Shown in pieces: positions 24,701-36,487 of a stretch of 64,000 nt of DNA. The position numbers were made by a program, and so were the translations under genes. This stretch comes from Petrolisthes cinctipes (Eukaryota > Arthropoda > Malacostraca > Decapoda > Porcellanidae), in assembly GCA_033782935.1 (NCBI GenBank), contig JAWQEG010000082.1, forward strand, positions 1,612,001 to 1,676,000. The letters run 5' to 3'. The number at the start of each line of letters is the position of its first letter. Positions within the stretch are counted from its first letter, which is position 1. Under the pieces are notes generated by a model. That model saw nothing but the letters and a program-made list of their open reading frames with translations, was not told the DNA's origin and did no database searches.

Positions 24701-27700
24701 CAAAGTCAATATGTGCATGTATCTTCTGTACCCGTTTATATCTCAAATTCAGGCTCAAAACACCCGAAAATTCAATATTTTGGGGTCCCAGAAGCAATCT
24801 GTACATGCCTACTCAGTGCTAGAATATTTTCAAAATATAGGCTAAAAACATGCTAAAAATCGATCTTTTAGGTGCCAAAAAGTCGATATCTCAAATTCAG
24901 TCCCAAAACACCCGAAAATTCGATATTTAGGGGTCCCAGAAGCGATCTGTACATGCCTATTCCGTGTTAGAGTATTTTCAAAATACAGGCCCAAAACATA
25001 CTGAAAATCGATATTTTAGATGCCCAAAGTCAATATGTGCATGTATCTTCTGTACCCGTTTATATCTCAAATTCAGGCTCAAAACACCCGAAAATTCAAT
25101 ATTTTGGGGTCCCAGAAGCAATCTGTACATGCCTACACAGTGCTAGAATATTTTCAAAATATAGTCTAAAAACATGCTAAAAATCGATCTTTTAGGTGCC
25201 AAAAAGTCGATATCTCAAATTCAGTCCCAAAACACCCGATAATTCGATATTTAGGGGTCCCAGAAGCGATCTGTACATGCCTACTCCGTGTTAGAGTATT
25301 TTCAAAATACATGCTCAAAACATACTGAAAATCGATCTTTTAGGAGCACAAATGTCGATATGTGCATGCATCTTCAGTACCCGTTTATATCTCAAATTCA
25401 GGCTCAAAACACCCGAAAATTCAATATTTTTGTGTCCCAGAAGCAATCTGTACATGCCTACTCAGTGTTAGAGCATTTTCAAATTACAGGCCCAAAACAT
25501 GCTGAAAATCGATATTTTAGATGCCCAAAGTCAATATGTGCATGTATCTTCTGTACCCGTTTATATCTCAAATTCAGGCTCAAAACACCCGAAAATTCAA
25601 TATTTTGGGGTCCCAGAAGCAATCTGTACATGCCTACACAGTGCTAGAATATTTTCAAAAAATAGGCTAAAAACATGCTAAAAATCGACATTTTAGGTGC
25701 CAAAAAATCGATATCTCAAATTCAGTCCCAAAACACCCGAAAATTCAATATTTAGAGGTCCCAGAAGGTATCTGTACATGCCTACTCCGTGTTAGAGTAT
25801 TTTCAAGATACAGGCCAAAAACATACTGAAAATCGATCTTTTAGGTGCCATAAAGTCGATATGTGCATGCATCTTCTGTACCCGTTTATATCTCAAATTC
25901 TGGCCCTAAACACCCGAAAATTCGATATTTTGGGGTCCCAGAAGCGATCTGTACATGCCTACTCCGTGTTAGAGTATTTTCAAAATTCAGGCCCAAAACA
26001 TGCTGAAAATCGATATTTTTGGTGCCCAAAGTCAATATGTGCATGTATCTTCTGTACCCGTTTATATCTCAAATTCAGGCTCAAAACACCCGAAAATTCA
26101 ATATTTTGGGGTCCCAGAAGCAATCTGTACATGCCTACACAGTGCTAGAATATTTTCAAAATATAGGCTAAAAACATGCTAAAAATCGACATTTTAGGTG
26201 CCAAAAAATCGATATCTCAAATTCAGTCCTAAAACACCCGAAAATTCGATATTTAGAGGTCCCAGAAGGTATCTGTACATGCCTACTCCGTGTTAGAGTA
26301 TTTTCAAAATACAGGCCAAAAACATACTGAAAATCGATCTTTTAGGTGCCCAAAAGTCGATATGTGCATGCATCTTTTGTACCCGTTTATATCTCAAATT
26401 CTGGCCCTAAACACCCGAAAATTCGATATTTTGGGGTCCCAGAAGCGATCTGTACATGCCTACTCCGTGTTAGAGTATTTTCAAAATTCAGGCCCAAAAC
26501 ATGCTGAAAATCGATATTTTTGGTGCCCAAAGTCAATATGTGCATGTATCTTCTGTACCCGTTTATATCTCAAATTCAGGCTCAAAACACCCGAAAATTC
26601 AATATTTTGGGGTCCCAGAAGCAATATGTACAGTGCTAGAATATTTTCAAAATATAGGCTAAAAACATGCTAAAAATCGATCTTTTAGGTGCCAAAAAGT
26701 CGATATCTCAAATTCAGTCCCAAAACACCCGAAAATTTGATATTTAGGGGTCCCAGAAGCAATCTGTACATGCCTACTCCGTGTTAGAGTATTTTCAAAA
26801 TACAGGCCAAAAACATACTGAAAATCGATCTTTTAGGTGCCCAAAAGTCGATATGTGCATGCATCTTCTGTACCCGTTTATATCTCAAATTCTGGCCCTA
26901 AACAACCGAAAATTCGATATTTAGGGGTCCCAGAAGGTATCTGTACATGACTACTCCGTGTTAGAGTATTTTCAAAATTCAGGCCCAAAACATGCTGAAA
27001 ATCGATATTTTTGGTGCTCAAAAGTCGATATGTGCATGCATCTTCTGTACCCGTTTATATCTCAAATTCTGGCCCTAAACACCCGAAAATTCTATATTTT
27101 GGGGTCCCAGAAGCGATCTGTACATGCCTACTCCGTGTTAGAGTATTTTCAAAATTCAGGCCCAAAACATGCTGAAAATCGATATTTTTGGTGCCCAAAG
27201 TCAATTTGTGCATGTATCTTCTGTACCCGTTTATATCTCAAATTCAGGCTCAAAACACCCGAAAATTCAATATTTTGGGGTCCCAGAAGCAATCTGTACA
27301 TGCCTACTCAGTGCTAGAATATTTTCAAAATATAGGCTAAAAACATGCTAAAAATCGATCTTTTAGGTGCCAAAAAGTCGATATCTCAAATTCAGTCCCA
27401 AAACACCCGAAAATTCGATATTTAGGGGTCCCAGAAGCGATCTGTACATGCCTACTCCGTGTTAGAGTATTTTCAAAATACATGCACAAAACATACTGAA
27501 AATCGATCTTTTAGGTGCACAAAAGTCGATATGTGCATGCATCTTCAGTACCCGTTTATATCTCAAATTCAGGCTCAAAACACCCGAAAATTGGATATTT
27601 AGATGTCCCAGAAGGTATCTCTACATGCCTACTCCGTGTTAGAGTATTTTCAAAATACAGGCCAAAAACATACTGAAAATCGATCTTTTAGGTGCCCAAA

Positions 27701-30700
27701 AGTCGATATGTGCATGCATCTTCTGTACCCGTTTATATCTCAAATTCTTGTCCAAAACACCCGAAAATTCGATATTTTGGGGTCCCAGAAGCGATCTGTA
27801 CATGCCTACTCCGTATTAGAGTATTTTCAAAATTCAGGCCCAAAACATGCTGAAAATCGATATTTTTGGTCCCCAAAGTCAATATGTGCATGTATCTTCT
27901 GTACCCGTTTATATATCAAATTCAGGCTCAAAAACACCCGAAAATTCAATATTTTGGGGTCCCAGAAGCAATCTGTATATGCCTACTCAGTGCTAGAATA
28001 TTTTCAAAATATAGGCTAAAAACATGCTAAAAATCGATCTTTTAGGTGCCAAAAAGTCGATATCTCAAATTCAGTCCCAAAACACCCGAAAATTCGATAT
28101 TTAGGGGTCCCAGAAGCGATCTGTACATGCCTACTCCGTGTTAGAGTATTTTCAAAATACAGGCCCAAAACATACTGAAAATCGATATTTTAGATGCCCA
28201 AAGTCAATATGTGCATGTATCTTCTGTACCCGTTTATATCTCAAATTCAGGCTCAAAACACCCGAAAATTCAATATTTTGGGGTCCCAGAAGCAATCTGT
28301 ACAGTGCTAGAATATTTTCAAAATATAGGCTAAAAACATGCTAAAAATCGATCTTTTAGGTGCCAAAAAGTCGATATCTCAAATTCAGTCCCAAAACACC
28401 CGAAAATTCGATATTTAGGGGTCCCAGAAGCGATCTGTACATGCCTACTCCGTGTTAGAGTATTTTCAAAATACATGCTCAAAACATACTGAAAATCGAT
28501 CTTTTAGGTGCACAAAAGTCGATATGTGCATGCATCTTCAGTACCCGTTTATATCTCAAATTCAGGCTCAAAACACCCGAAAATTCAATATTTTTGGTCC
28601 CAGAAGCAATCTGTACATGCCTACTCAGTGTTAGAGTATTTTCAAAATACAGGCCCAAAACATGCTGAAAATCGATATTTTAGATGCCCAAAGTCAATAT
28701 GTGCATGTATCTTCTGTACCCGTTTATATCTCAAATTCAGGCTCAAAACACCCGAAAATTCAATATTTTGGGGTCCCAGAAGCAATCTGTACATGCCTAC
28801 ACAGTGCTAGAATATTTTCAAAATATAGGCTAAAAACATGCTAAAAATCGACATTTTAGGTGCCAAAAAATCGATATATCAAATTCAGTCCCAAAACACC
28901 CGAAAATTCGATATTTAGAGATCCCAGAAGGTATCTGTACATGCCTACTCCGTGTTAGAGTATTTTCAAAATACAGGCCAAAAACATACTGAAAATCGAT
29001 CTTTTAGGTGCCCAAAAGTCGATATGTGCATGCATCTTCTGTACCCGTTTATATCTCAAATTTTGGCCCTAAACACCCGAAAATTCGATATTTTGGGGTC
29101 CCAGAAGCGATCTGTACATGCCTACTCCGTGTTAGAGTATTTTCAAAATTCAGGCCCAAAACATGCTGAAAATCGATATTTTTGGTGCCCAAAGTCAATA
29201 TGTGCATGTATCTTCTGTACCCGTTTATATATCAAATTCAGGCTCAAAACACCCGAAAATTCAATATTTTGGGGTCCCAGAAGCAATCTGTACATGCCTA
29301 CTCAGTGCTAGAATATTTTCAAAATATAGGCTAAAAACATGCTAAAAATCGATCTTTTAGGTGCCAAAAAGTCGATATCTCAAATTCAGTCCCAAAACAC
29401 CCGAAAATTCGATATTTAGGGGTCCCAGAAGCGATCTGTACATGCCTACTCCGTGTTAGAGTATTTTCAAAATACATGCTCAAAACATACTGAAAATCGA
29501 TCTTTTAGGTGCACAAAAGTCGATATGTGCATGCATCTTCAGTACCCGTTTATATCTCAAATTCAGGCTCAAAACACCCGAAAATTGGATATTTAGATGT
29601 CCCAGAAGGTATCTGTACATGCCTACTTCGTGTTAGAGTATTTTCAAAATACAGGCCAAAAACATACTGAAAATCGATCTTTTAGGTGCCCAAAAGTCGA
29701 TATGTGCATGCATCTTCTGTACCCGTTTATATCTCAAATTCTGGCCCTAAACACCCGAAAATTCAATATTTTGGGGTCCCAGAAGCATTCTGTACAGTGC
29801 TAGAATATTTTCAAAATATAGGCTAAAAACATGCTAAAAATCGATCTTTTAGGTGCCAAAAAGTCGATATCTCAAATTCAGTCCCAAAACACCCGAAAAT
29901 TCGATGTTTACGGGTCCCGGAAGCGATCTGTACATGCTTACTCCGTGTTAGAGTATTTGCAAAATAAATGCTCAAAACATACTGAAAATCGATCTTTTAG
30001 GTGCACAAAAGTCGATATGTGCATGCATCTTCAGTACCCGTTTATATCTCAAATTCAGGCTCAAAACACCCGAAAATTCGATATTTTGGGGTCCCAGAAG
30101 CGATCTGTACATGCCTACTCCGTGTTAGAGTATTTTCAAAATTCAGGCCCAAAACATGCTGAAAATCGATATTTTTGGTGCCCAAAGTCAATATGTGCAT
30201 GTATCTTCTGTACCCGTTTATATCTCAAATTCAGGCTCAAAACACCCGAAAATTCAATATTTTGGGGTCCCAGAAGCAATCTGTACATGCCTACTCAGTG
30301 CTAGAATATTTTCAAAATATAGGCTAAAAACATGCTAAAAATCGATCTTTTAGGTGCCAAAAAGTCGATATCTCAAATTCAGTCCCAAAACACCCGAAAA
30401 TTCGATATTTAGGGGTCCCAGAAGCGATCTGTACATGCCTATTCCGTGTTAGAGTATTTTCAAAATACAGGCCCAAAACATACTGAAAATCGATATTTTA
30501 GATGCCCAAAGTCAATATGTGCATGTATCTTCTGTACCCGTTTATATCTCAAATTCAGGCTCAAAACACCCGAAAATTCAATATTTTGGGGTCCCAGAAG
30601 CAATCTGTACATGCCTACACAGTGCTAGAATATTTTCAAAATATAGGCTAAAAACATGCTAAAAATCGATCTTTTAGGTGCCAAAAAGTCGATATCTCAA

Positions 30701-32782
30701 ATTCAGTCCCAAAACACCCGAAAATTCGATATTTAGGGGTCCCAGAAGCGATCTGTACATGCCTACTCCGTGTTAGAGTATTTTCAAAATACATGCTCAA
30801 AACATACTGAAAATCGATCTTTTAGGAGCACAAATGTCGATATGTGCATGCATCTTCAGTACCCGTTTATATCTCAAATTCAGGCTCAAAACACCCGAAA
30901 ATTCAATATTTTTGTGTCCCAGAAGCAATCTGTACATGCCTACTCAGTGTTAGAGCATTTTCAAATTACAGGCCCAAAACATGCTGAAAATCGATATTTT
31001 AGATGCCCAAAGTCAATATGTGCATGTATCTTCTGTACCCGTTTATATCTCAAATTCAGGCTCAAAACACCCGAAAATTCAATATTTTGGGGTCCCAGAA
31101 GCAATCTGTATATGCCTACACAGTGCTAGAATATTTTCAAAAAATAGGCTAAAAACATGCTAAAAATCGACATTTTAGGTGCCAAAAAATCGATATCTCA
31201 AATTCAGTCCCAAAACACCCGAAAATTCAATATTTAGAGGTCCCAGAAGGTATCTGTACATGCCTACTCCGTGTTAGAGTATTTTCAAGATACAGGCCAA
31301 AAACATACTGAAAATCGATCTTTTAGGTGCCATAAAGTCGATATGTGCATGCATCTTCTGTACCCGTTTATATCTCAAATTCTGGCCCTAAACACCCGAA
31401 AATTCGATATTTTGGGGTCCCAGAAGCGATCTGTACATGCCTACTCCGTGTTAGAGTATTTTCAAAATTCAGGCCCAAAACATGCTGAAAATCGATATTT
31501 TTGGTGCCCAAAGTCAATATGTGCATGTATCTTCTGTACCCGTTTATATCTCAAATTCAGGCTCAAAACACCCGAAAATTCAATATTTTGGGGTCCCAGA
31601 AGCAATCTGTACATGCCTACACAGTGCTAGAATATTTTCAAAATATAGGCTAAAAACATGCTAAAAATCGACATTTTAGGTGCCAAAAAATCGATATCTC
31701 AAATTCAGTCCTAAAACACCCGAAAATTCGATATTTAGAGGTCCCAGAAGGTATCTGTACATGCCTACTCCGTGTTAGAGTATTTTCAAAATACAGGCCA
31801 AAAACATACTGAAAATCGATCTTTTAGGTGCCCAAAAGTCGATATGTGCATGCATCTTTTGTACCCGTTTATATCTCAAATTCTGGCCCTAAACACCCGA
31901 AAATTCGATATTTTGGGGTCCCAGAAGCGATCTGTACATGCCTACTCCGTGTTAGAGTATTTTCAAAATTCAGGCCCAAAACATGCTGAAAATCGATATT
32001 TTTGGTGCCCAAAGTCAATATGTGCATGTATCTTCTGTACCCGTTTATATCTCAAATTCAGGCTCAAAACACCCGAAAATTCAATATTTTGGGGTCCCAG
32101 AAGCAATATGTACAGTGCTAGAATATTTTCAAAATATAGGCTAAAAACATGCTAAAAATCGATCTTTTAGGTGCCAAAAAGTCGATATCTCAAATTCAGT
32201 CCCAAAACACCCGAAAATTTGATATTTAGGGGTCCCAGAAGCAATCTGTACATGCCTACTCCGTGTTAGAGTATTTTCAAAATACAGGCCAAAAACATCC
32301 TGAAAATCGATCTTTTAGGTGCCCAAAAGTCGATATGTGCATGCATCTTCTGTACCCGTTTATATCTCAAATTCTGGCCCTAAACAACCGAAAATTCGAT
32401 ATTTAGGGGTCCCAGAAGGTATCTGTACATGACTACTCCGTGTTAGAGTATTTTCAAAATTCAGGCCCAAAACATGCTGAAAATCGATATTTTTGGTGCT
32501 CAAAAGTCGATATGTGCATGCATCTTCTGTACCCGTTTATATCTCAAATTCTGGCCCTAAACACCCGAAAATTCTATATTTTGGGGTCCCAGAAGCGATC
32601 TGTACATGCCTACTCCGTGTTAGAGTATTTTCAAAATTCAGGCCCAAAACATGCTGAAAATCGATATTTTTGGTGCCCAAAGTCAATATGTGCATGTATC
32701 TTCTGTACCCGTTTATATCTCAAATTCAGGCTCAAAACACCCGAAAATTCAATATTTTGGGGTCCCAGAAGCAATCTGTACA
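21756..32782 (+). repeat. 5,482-bp near-perfect tandem duplication
   Basis: Sequence from 21756 to 27300 matches 27238 to 32782 at a constant offset of 5,482 bp. Shared rare variants include CATGCACAAAAC (22003/27485), TGGTCCCCAAAG, the extra A in GGCTCAAAAACACCC and TTTACGGGTCCCGGAAG. I noticed only six single-base differences: 24456/29938, 25165/30647, 25240/30722, 25629/31111, 26817/32299 and 27206/32688. The match stops on the left at 21755 (A versus C at 27237). On the right it stops after 32782, where copy 2 has the 10-bp-deleted TACAGTGCTAG form. Confidence 0.93.
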
Positions 32783-35700
32783 GTGCTAGAATATTTTCAA
32801 AATATAGGCTAAAAACATGCTAAAAATCGATCTTTTAGGTGCCAAAAAGTCGATATCTCAAATTCAGTCCCAAAACACCCGAAAATTCGATATTTAGGGG
32901 TCCCAGAAGCGATCTGTACATGCCTACTCCGTGTTAGAGTATTTTCAAAATACATGCTCAAAACATACTGAAAATCGATCTTTTAGGTGCACAAAAGTCG
33001 ATATGTGCATGCATCTTCAGTACCCGTTTATATCTCAAATTCAGGCTCAAAACACCCTAAAATTCAATATTTTGGGGTTCAAGAAGCAATCTGTACATGC
33101 CTACTCAGTGTTAGAGTATTTTCAAAATACAGGCCCAAAACATGCTGAAAATCGATATTTTAGATGCCCAAAGTCAATATGTGCATGTATCTTCTGTACC
33201 CGTTTATATCTCAAATTCAGGCTCAAAACACCCGAAAATTCAATATTTTGGGGTCCCAGAAGCAATCTGTACATGCCTACTCCGTGTTAGAGTATTTTCA
33301 AAATACAGGCCACAAACATACTGAAAATCGATCTTTTAGGTGCCCAAAAGTCGATATGTGCATGCATCTTCTGTACCCGTTTATATCTCAAATTCTGGCC
33401 CTAAACACCCGAAAATTCGATATTTTGGGGTCCCAGAAGCGATCTGTACATGCCTACTCCGTGTTAGAGTATTTTCAAAATTCAGGCCCAAAACATGCTG
33501 AAAATCGATATTTTAGATGCCCAAAGTCAATATGTGCATGTATCTTCTGTACCCGTTTATATCTCAAATTCAGGCTCAAAACACCCGAAAATTCAATATT
33601 TTGGGGTCCCAGAAGCAATCTGTACATGCCTACTCAGTGCTAGAATATTTTCAAAATATAGGCTAAAAACATGCTAAAAATCGACATTTTAGGTGCCAAA
33701 AAATCGATATCTCAAATTCAGTCCCAAAACACCCGAAAATTCGATATTTAGAGGTCCCAGAAGGTATCTGTACATGCCTACTCCGTGTTAGAGTATTTTC
33801 AAAATACAGGCCAAAAACATACTGAAAATCGATCTTTTAGGTACACAAAAGTCGATATGTGCATGCATCTTCTGTACCCGTTTATATCTCAAATTCTGGC
33901 CCTAAACACCCGAAAATTCGATATTTTGGGGTCCCAGAAGCGATCTGTACATGCCTACTCCGTGTTAGAGTATTTTCAAAATTCAGGCCCAAAACATGCT
34001 TAAAATCGATATTTTTGGTGCCCAAAGTCAATATGTGCATGTATCTTCTGTACCCGTTTATATCTCAAATTCAGGCTCAAAACACCCGAAAATTCAATAT
34101 TTTGGGGTCCCAGAAGCAATCTGTACAGTGCTAGAATATTTTCAAAATATAGGCTAAAAACATGCTAAAAATCGATCTTTTAGGTGCCAAAAAGTCGATA
34201 TCTCAAATTCAGTCCCAAAACACCCGAAAATTTGATATTTAGGGGTCCCAGAAGCGATCTGTACATGCCTACTCCGTGTTAGAGTATTTTCAAAATACAT
34301 GCTCAAAACATACTGAAAATCGATCTTTTAGGTGCACAAAAGTCGATATGTGCATGCATCTTCAGTACCCGTTTATATCTCAAATTCAGGCTAGAAACAC
34401 CCGAAAATTCAATATTTTGGGGTTCAAGAAGCAATCTGTACATGCCTACTCAGTGTTAGAGTATTTTCAAAATACAGGCCCAAAACATGCTGAAAATCGA
34501 TATTTTAGATGCCGAAAGTCAATATGTGAATGTATCTTCTGTACCCGTTTATATCTCAAATTCAGGCTCAAAACACCCGAAAATTCAATATTTTGGGGTC
34601 CCAGAAGCAATCTGTACATGCCTACACAGTGCTAGAATATTTTTAAAATATAGGCTAAAAACATGCTAAAAATCGACATTTTAGGTGCCAAAAAATCGAT
34701 ATCACAAATTCAGTCCCAAAACACCCGAAAATTCGATATTTAGAGGTCCCAGAAGCGATCTGTACATGCCTACTCCGTGGTAGAGTATTTTCAAAATACA
34801 GGTCAAAAACATACTGAAAATCGATCTTTTAGGTGCCCAAAAGTCGATATGTGCATGCATCTTCTGTACCCGTTTATATCTCAAATTCTGGCCCTAAACA
34901 CCCGAAAATTCGATATTTTGAGGTCCCAGAAGCGATCTGTACATGCCTACTCCGTGTTAGAGTATTTTCAAAATTCAGGCCCAAAACATGCTGAAAATCG
35001 ATATTTTTGGTGCCCAAAGTCAATATGTGCATGTATCTTCTGAACCCGTTTATATCTCAAATTCAGGCTCAAAACACCCGAAAATTCAATATTTTGGGGT
35101 CCCAGAAGCAATCTGTACAGTGCTAGAATATTTTCAAAATATAGGCTAAAAACATGCTAAAAATCGCTCTTTTAGGTGCCAAAAAGTCGATATCTCAAAT
35201 TCAGTCCCAAAACACCCGAAAATTTGATATTTAGGGGTCCCAGAAGCGATCTGTACATGCCTACTCCGTGTTAGAGTATTTTCAAAATACATGCTCAAAA
35301 CATACTGAAAATCGATCTTTTAGGTACACAAAAGTCGATATGTGCATGCATCTTCAGTACCCGTTTATATCTCAAATTCAGGCTCAAAACAGCCCAAAAA
35401 CATACTGAAAATCGATCTTTTAAGTGCCCAAAAGTCGATATGTGCATGCATCTTCTGTACCCGTTTATATCTCAAATTCTGGCCCTAAACACCCGAAAAT
35501 TCGATATTTTGGGGTCCCAGAAGCAATCTGTACATGCCTACTCAGTGTTAGAGTATTTTCAAAATACAGGCCCAAAACATGCTGAAAATCGATATTTTAG
35601 ATGCCCAAAGTCAATATGTGCATGTATCTTCTGTACCCGTTTATATCTCAAATTCAGGCTCAAAACACCCGAAAATTCAATATTTTGGGGTCCCAGAAGC

Positions 35701-36442
35701 AATCTGTACATGCCTACTCCGTGTTAGAGTATTTTCAAAATACAGGCCAAAAACATACTGAAAATCGATCTTTTAGGTGCACAAAAGTCGATATGTGCAT
35801 GCATCTTCAGTACCCGTTTATATCTCAAATTCAGGCTCAAAACACCCGAAAATTCAATATTTTGGGGTTCAAGAAGCAATCTGTAAATGCCTACTCAGTG
35901 CTAGAATATTTTCAAAATATAGGCTAAAAACATGCTAAAAATCGATCTTTTAGGTGCCAAAAAGTCGATATCTCAAATTCAGTCCCAAAACACCCGAAAT
36001 TTCGATATTTTGGGGTCCCAGAAGCGATCTGTACATGCCTACTCCGTGTTAGAGTATTTTCAAAATACAGGCCCAAAACATGCTGAAAATCAATATTTTT
36101 GGTGCCCAAAGTCAATATGTGCATGTATCTTCTGTACCCGTTTATATCTCAAAATCAGGCTCAAAACACCCGAAAATTCAATATTTTGGGGTCCCAGAAG
36201 CAATCTGTACATGCCTACTCAGTGCTAGAATATTTTCAAAATATAGGCTAAAAACATGCTAAAAATCGATCTTTTAGGTGCCAAAAAGTCGATATCTCAA
36301 ATTCAGTCCCAAAACACCCGAAAATTCGATATTTATGGGTCCCAGAAGTGATCTGTACATGCCGACTCCGTGTTAGAGTATTTTCAAAATACATGCTCAA
36401 AACATACTGAAAATCGATCTTTTAGGTGCACAAAAGTCGATA
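32783..36442 (+). repeat. Mixed-order satellite left of the retrotransposon
   Basis: Monomers are the same family but in a locally unique order. Diagnostic variants are GGGGTTCAAGAAGC (33075, 34424, 35864), GATATCACAAATTC (34698) and ATCGCTCTTTTAGG (35163). The last two recur in the 1,670-bp HORs right of the element. The block near 33785-34635 resembles 40005-40855 at a 6,220-bp offset, which is about 3,086 bp once the element and one target duplication are subtracted. The retrotransposon therefore split a pre-existing HOR. Confidence 0.8.
35307..35407 (+). repeat. Half-unit deletion junction in the satellite (copy 1)
   Basis: Two successive GAAAATCGATCTTTTA starts lie 100 bp apart instead of 177. 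The junction reads GGCTCAAAACAGCCCAAAAA, joining the end of one half-unit to the equivalent point of the other through CAAAA(A)CA homology. The same structure occurs at 46537-46637. Confidence 0.82.
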
Positions 36443-36460
36443 TGTGCATACATCTTCAGT
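36443..36460 (+). repeat. Target site duplication, copy at the element's 3' end
   Basis: The 18 bp TGTGCATACATCTTCAGT directly abut the CTT-repeat end of the retrotransposon. They match TGTGCATGCATCTTCAGT on the other side with one mismatch (A for G at 36450). Most monomers carry G here, so the A looks like a post-insertion or pre-existing variant of this copy. Direct repeats of this kind are made when non-LTR elements integrate by target-primed reverse transcription. Confidence 0.88.
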
Positions 36461-36475
36461 CTTCTTCTTCTTCTT
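36461..36475 (-). repeat. (AAG)5 triplet tail of the RTE element
   Basis: Five CTT triplets on the + strand (AAG on the element's sense strand) lie exactly at the junction with the target duplication. A short tandem-repeat tail in place of poly(A) is characteristic of RTE-type elements. It marks the 3' terminus, where reverse transcription would have started from a + strand nick after CTTCAGT. Confidence 0.85.
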
Positions 36476-36487
36476 CCCAGCTTTTCC

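Larger units (their letters stand above)
1..36442 (+). repeat. Satellite DNA array, left arm (177/176/148-bp monomers)
   Basis: The whole stretch is tandem copies of one satellite family in a single orientation, with no unique sequence between copies. Each monomer can be phased on the recurring block ACTCCGTGTTAG or ACTCAGTGCTAG, followed by a TATTTTCAAAATA dyad, TCGAT, a GTGCATGCATC-like block and GGGGTCCCAGAAGC. Monomers alternate long (177, 176) and short (148, 138) forms and are organised into higher-order repeats listed separately. No gene, RNA gene or promoter could be supported here. The open frames on the + strand come from the 177-bp length being divisible by three. The array begins before the window. 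A centromeric or pericentromeric location is inference only. Confidence 0.97.

Noticed and set aside
76..36262. Dozens of + strand ORFs of 60-186 codons in the satellite
   Set aside because: They are periodic by-products of the 177-bp monomer (divisible by three), overlap in two frames, and stop or shift at every short monomer. No start context, signal or domain supports a real protein.
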